Below, one piece after another: positions 60,913-64,000 of a stretch of DNA of 64,000 nucleotides. The notes beneath the pieces are model-generated. The model had not been told where the DNA came from. It did not search any database and worked only from the letters and a program-made list of their open reading frames with translations. Location: the NCBI RefSeq assembly GCF_014638275.1, contig NZ_BMFJ01000002.1, forward strand, positions 806,001-870,000, read 5' to 3'. Position numbers and translations under genes: made by a program. Numbering within the stretch: position 1 is the stretch's first letter; every line of letters begins with the position of its first letter. Origin of the DNA: Primorskyibacter flagellatus. GTDB taxonomy: Bacteria > Pseudomonadota > Alphaproteobacteria > Rhodobacterales > Rhodobacteraceae.

Positions 60913-62220
60913 TCAGAGCACGTAGCGGCTCAGATCGGCAGACGCCGCCAGCTTGCCGATATTAGCCTCGACAAAGGCCGCATCGACCGAAATTTCTTCG
61001 CCGGTACGGTCGGGGGCGTGGAAGGACAGTTCCTCGAACACCCGTTCCATGATGGTATAGAGCCTGCGGGCGCCGATATTCTCGACCGACTGGTTCACGT
61101 CCGCCGCCATCCGGGCAAGCGCCGCGATCCCGTCTTCGGTAAAGGTCACCTTCACGCCTTCGGTTTCCATCAGCGCCGTGTACTGGCGGGTCAGGGCGTT
61201 GTCCGTCTCCGTCAGGATCGCCACAAAGTCGGCCTCTGTCAGCGATTTCAGCTCAACCCGGATCGGCAGCCGCCCCTGCAGTTCGGGCAGCAGGTCCGAC
61301 GGTTTCGCCACGTGAAACGCGCCCGACGCGATGAACAGGATATGGTCGGTCTTGACCGGCCCGTACTTGGTGGACACCGTCGTGCCTTCGATCAGCGGCA
61401 GCAGGTCGCGCTGCACGCCTTCGCGGCTGACGTCGGCCCCGCGCGCATCCGATCGGGCGCACACCTTGTCGATCTCGTCGAGGAAGACGATGCCGTTCTC
61501 CTCGACCGCCGTCAGCGCGGTGCGGTTCACCGTCTCGTCGTCCAGCAGCTTGTCGGCTTCCTCTCCGATCAGGACCTCATAGCTTTCGGCCACCGACAGC
61601 TTGCGTCGCACGGTCCGCCCGCCGAACGCCTTCCCGAAGATGTCGCCCAGGTTCATCATCCCCATCTGTCCGCCCGGTTGCCCCGGTATATCCAGCATCG
61701 GCATGGGGTTGGAGGTATCCGCCAGGTCCAGTTCGATCTCTGTATCGTCCAGCTCACCGTTGCGAAGCTTCTTGCGGAACATCTCCCGCGTGCCTTCGCG
61801 CGCATCCGTTCCGGCCAGCGCCTCGATCACCCGGTCCTCTGCCAGCTTGTGGGCCGAGGCGCGCACGTCCTCGCGCATCTGTTCCCGCACCATGGCGATG
61901 GCAGAGTCCATCAAATCGCGCACGATTTGTTCCACATCCCGCCCGACATAGCCGACCTCGGTAAACTTCGTCGCCTCCACCTTGATGAAGGGCGCGCGGG
62001 CCAGCTTGGCCAGGCGTCGCGAGATCTCCGTCTTGCCGACACCGGTCGGTCCGATCATCAGGATGTTCTTCGGAAACACCTCGTCCCGCAGGTCGTCCGC
62101 CAGCTTCGCCCGCCGCCAGCGCGACCGCAGGGCCACGGCAACGGCGCGTTTGGCGTCCTTCTGGCCGATGATGAACCGGTCAAGCTCCGATACGATTTCG
62201 CGCGGTGTCAGGTCGGTCAT
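60913..62220 (-). CDS. hslU: ATP-dependent protease ATPase subunit HslU
   Basis: 435 residues. Unfoldase of Hsl[37 protein letters not shown], then Walker [21 protein letters not shown] (about residue 60), Walker [12 protein letters not shown] and the GYVGRDVE pore loop; C-terminal ELSFHAPD and terminal SRYVL that docks into HslV. ATG at 62220; the open frame upstream runs across the gap to hslV and is not family-like. Separated from hslV by 212 bases containing a plus-strand BrnA-like fragment. Confidence 0.97.
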   Translation of the reverse strand: MTDLTPREIVSELDRFIIGQKDAKRAVAVALRSRWRRAKLADDLRDEVFPKNILMIGPTGVGKTEISRRLAKLARAPFIKVEATKFTEVGYVGRDVEQIVRDLMDSAIAMVREQMREDVRASAHKLAEDRVIEALAGTDAREGTREMFRKKLRNGELDDTEIELDLADTSNPMPMLDIPGQPGGQMGMMNLGDIFGKAFGGRTVRRKLSVAESYEVLIGEEADKLLDDETVNRTALTAVEENGIVFLDEIDKVCARSDARGADVSREGVQRDLLPLIEGTTVSTKYGPVKTDHILFIASGAFHVAKPSDLLPELQGRLPIRVELKSLTEADFVAILTETDNALTRQYTALMETEGVKVTFTEDGIAALARMAADVNQSVENIGARRLYTIMERVFEELSFHAPDRTGEEISVDAAFVEANIGKLAASADLSRYVL

Positions 62221-62283
62221 GTCAGTCCTTTCCGATATCCGGGGCAGATGTACGCATTTCGCGGGCTGGATTGAAGGGGCGGC

Positions 62284-62436
62284 TTGGTCTACCTCGTGGT
62301 CCCCCAACCCAGGCAGCGGGTCTCCCTTCGCGTCGACCAGGGCGTGCTCGATTTCTTCAAAACCGAAGGCAAGGGCTACCAGACCCGGATGAACGCCGTC
62401 CTTCGCGCCTATATGCAGGCGAAGAAGGCCGGTTAG
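62284..62436 (+). pseudogene. BrnA-type antitoxin C-terminal fragment or mini-gene
   Basis: 50 residues from a TTG to TAG. The segment [15 protein letters not shown]...[16 protein letters not shown] matches the ribbon-helix-helix C-terminus of BrnA antitoxins. The N-terminal half is missing: in the same frame a TGA lies at 62272, and no toxin (BrnT) gene is adjacent. AAGGGG before the TTG could support translation of a short protein. It lies in the gap between hslU and hslV, on the opposite strand to both, and its last four bases overlap hslV. Confidence 0.5.
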
Positions 62437-62999
62437 CCGATCGTCTCCACCGTCAGGTTGCCGTTGGTATAGACACAGATGTCCGCAGCGATGCCCATGG
62501 CTTTCCGGGCGATCTCCTCCGCCCCCAGATCGGTGTCGATCAAGGCCCGCGCCGCCGCCAGGGCATAGTTGCCGCCCGATCCGATGGCCGCAACGTCATG
62601 CTCCGGTTCCAGCACGTCGCCCGCGCCGGTGATGACCAGCAACTCCGACCCGTCGGTCACGATCAGCATCGCCTCGAGCTTCTGCAGGTACTTGTCCGTC
62701 CGCCAGTCCTTCGCAAGTTCCACGCTGGCCCGCTGCAGCTGGCCCGGCATCGCCTCGAGCTTTGCCTCCAGCCGTTCCAGAAGCGTGAAGGCATCCGCGG
62801 TCGACCCGGCAAATCCGCAGACCACGTCATGCCCGCCGGGCGACAGCCGGCGTACCTTGCGCGCCGTGCCCTTCATGACCGTCTGGCCCATGCTCACCTG
62901 CCCGTCCCCGGCGACAACCACTTGGCCGCTCTTGCGGACTCCGATGATGGTGGTGCCGTGCCAGCCGGGAAAGTCGCCTGATCCGTGATGATCCGCCAT
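62433..62999 (-). CDS. hslV: ATP-dependent protease peptidase subunit HslV
   Basis: 188 residues. Proteasome-like N-terminal nucleophile hydrolase: the nucleophilic Thr is in [16 protein letters not shown] (after processing), with [20 protein letters not shown] and [14 protein letters not shown]. Short N-terminal extension (about 15 residues) before the Thr is removed. AAAGGAGG lies seven bases before the ATG. Upstream of hslU, so hslVU share regulation despite the 212-base gap. Confidence 0.96.
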   Translation of the reverse strand: MADHHGSGDFPGWHGTTIIGVRKSGQVVVAGDGQVSMGQTVMKGTARKVRRLSPGGHDVVCGFAGSTADAFTLLERLEAKLEAMPGQLQRASVELAKDWRTDKYLQKLEAMLIVTDGSELLVITGAGDVLEPEHDVAAIGSGGNYALAAARALIDTDLGAEEIARKAMGIAADICVYTNGNLTVETIG

Positions 63000-63061
63000 G
63001 CCGGTCCTCCTTTGCGTGACTGCCTATATGCGGTCGACGGAACAGGACCACAACCCCACCG

Positions 63062-63085
63062 TCTGGCCCGCCATCTGGCCCGCCA
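63062..63085. repeat. 12-bp perfect tandem repeat upstream of hslV
   Basis: TCTGGCCCGCCA occurs twice in a row (63062-63073, 63074-63085) in the 123-base divergent region between hslV and the next gene. Function not evident. Confidence 0.7.
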
Positions 63086-63122
63086 CCTTGCCGGTGGCCG
63101 ATGGCGGCAGTAGCGTCGCGGC

Positions 63123-64000
63123 ATGCCGCGCGCCGTCACCATTTACCTTGAAGAGCCTCTACTGCAGAGCGCCCGCGACGGCCGTCACAACTTCATCGGC
63201 CTTGTCACCGACGTGCTGCGGGACGCCGGGTACGGTGTCGCCTTCGCGCCCCTCGGCACGCCCTTTCGCGCCGATGCGCCCGCACTGACCCACATGGCCC
63301 CGCCGCCACCCGGCGGGCTGACGTTCCGCCGTGCCTACCACTACCCGTTCTGGGCCATCGAGACGACGGCAGAGCGGTGGAACTGGCATGTCGCGAGCCA
63401 ACCCTTCCAGCCGCAAAGCGTGGCCGATCAGCCCGCCCGCCGGACCTATGACCGCTGGCGCGAGCGCTTGTTTCCCGGCCTGACTGAAGCGCCGCAACGC
63501 GAGGGTCTGATATATGTGCCCCTTCAGGGCAGGCTGCTTGATCACCGGTCGTTTCAAAGCTGCACGCCGGTCGAGATGCTCTCCCTCACCCTCGCCGCCG
63601 ATCCCGCCCGCGATGTCGTCGCCACCCTGCACCCGAAGGAAACCTACGGTGCCGACGAGCTGGACGCGCTGCACAGCCTCGCCGCCCGGAACCCGCGCCT
63701 GACGATCCTGACCGGCGCGATGAAGGACATGCTGGCCCGCTGCGACTACGTGGTCACGATGAACTCCGCAGCCGCCTTCAACGCGTTCTTTTTCGGCAAG
63801 CCGTCGATCCTTTTTGCGAAGATCGACTTTCACCACATCTGCCTGACCGCCTCGCCTCAGGACTTGGGCGCATTCGATGGCATCGCGACGCATGCACCCG
63901 ACTATGCCCATTACCTTTGGTGGTTCTGGCAGGAAAACTGCATCAACGCCGGCCGTCCGGACGTCAAGGAGAGGATCCGCGAGGCCCTGATCCGTGGCGG
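63123..64000 (+). CDS. Capsule-polysaccharide-type (KpsS-like) protein, 3' end outside window
   Basis: 292 codons are visible and the frame runs off the window end. No signal peptide. TLHPKETYGADELDALHSL and the segment MLARCDYVVTMNSAAAFNAFFFGKPSILFAKIDFHHI, with S and K near residues 220-240, resemble the C-terminal part of KpsS/LpsZ-type capsule synthesis proteins and GT-B glycosyltransferase-like folds. The stop upstream at 63111 makes the ATG at 63123 the first start. No other capsule gene is in view; similarity is weak. Confidence 0.55.
   Translation, partial: MPRAVTIYLEEPLLQSARDGRHNFIGLVTDVLRDAGYGVAFAPLGTPFRADAPALTHMAPPPPGGLTFRRAYHYPFWAIETTAERWNWHVASQPFQPQSVADQPARRTYDRWRERLFPGLTEAPQREGLIYVPLQGRLLDHRSFQSCTPVEMLSLTLAADPARDVVATLHPKETYGADELDALHSLAARNPRLTILTGAMKDMLARCDYVVTMNSAAAFNAFFFGKPSILFAKIDFHHICLTASPQDLGAFDGIATHAPDYAHYLWWFWQENCINAGRPDVKERIREALIRG

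Noticed and set aside
62248-62274. Upstream ATG in frame with the BrnA-like fragment (MYAFRGLD then stop)
   Set aside because: It ends at an in-frame TGA after eight codons and those residues do not resemble the BrnA N-terminus, so I did not join them into one gene.
1-64000. tRNA, rRNA, CRISPR or insertion-sequence features
   Set aside because: Gaps are too short, no cloverleaf or regular repeat array was seen, and no transposase or integrase motif occurs in any frame I accept.

Overview
The window is a GC-rich, tightly packed chromosomal segment that reads as an alphaproteobacterium of the Rhodobacteraceae (Roseobacter-type). The basis is gene content and order (parB-parA-rsmG-mnmG-mnmE-rho-hemJ, then maf-aroE-coaE-dnaQ facing away, then secB-fxsA-Tim44-mltA-smr-hslU-hslV), many ATGA/TGATG start-stop overlaps, and frequent GTG/TTG starts. 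I see no tRNA, rRNA, insertion sequence, prophage or CRISPR array. It looks like core chromosome next to the replication origin, with one accessory catabolic block.

Layout. 1-19.9 kb is a mixed housekeeping area: a heat-shock gene with a recognisable sigma-32 promoter, a secreted serine protease, the glycolate oxidase operon glcD-glcE-(small membrane protein)-glcF, envelope proteins, ferrochelatase, a methyltransferase/comF/grxC/nitrilase/MarR group, ubiG, a prolyl iminopeptidase coupled to a GrdB-like protein, an aminotransferase coupled to a sulfotransferase-like protein, and a sugar kinase. 20-36.2 kb is a two-armed catabolic block around one LysR regulator. The left arm (minus strand) holds a flavin reductase, a TctCBA importer, enoyl-CoA hydratase, a thiolase-like protein with its DUF35 partner, acyl-CoA dehydrogenase, a PrpF-type isomerase and two family III CoA-transferases. 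The right arm (plus strand) holds an Ldh2-type dehydrogenase, a PrpD-family protein, an AbrB-type membrane protein and an alpha/beta hydrolase. 36.2-45.9 kb carries malic enzyme, mutS, grpE-hrcA, and rph-rdgB-hemW. 45.9-53.2 kb is the partition/tRNA-modification/rho cluster with two perfect parS sites. 53.2-53.6 kb is an AT-rich gene-free gap that I interpret as the chromosomal origin. 53.6-64 kb continues with maf-aroE-coaE-dnaQ, secB, mltA, hslVU and a gene that runs off the end.

How the parts work together. ParA/ParB act on the parS sites in rsmG and mnmG, 3.5-5.5 kb from the putative origin. Most genes flanking the gap are transcribed away from it. In the catabolic block, a 15-bp inverted repeat of LysR type (TTGAG-N5-YTCAA) occurs on both sides of the lysR gene, each copy centred 84 bases before the first start codon of an arm. 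I therefore read 20-36 kb as one regulon that imports an organic acid, activates it to a CoA ester and breaks it down. The substrate cannot be read from the sequence.

The most interesting items are the twin-operator catabolic regulon with its unusual CoA-transferase pair and Cys-less thiolase-like protein, the origin/parS region, and a short near-palindromic motif (ATAG-N3-CTATT) recurring inside unrelated genes. All product calls rest on reading the translations by eye; no database search was run.
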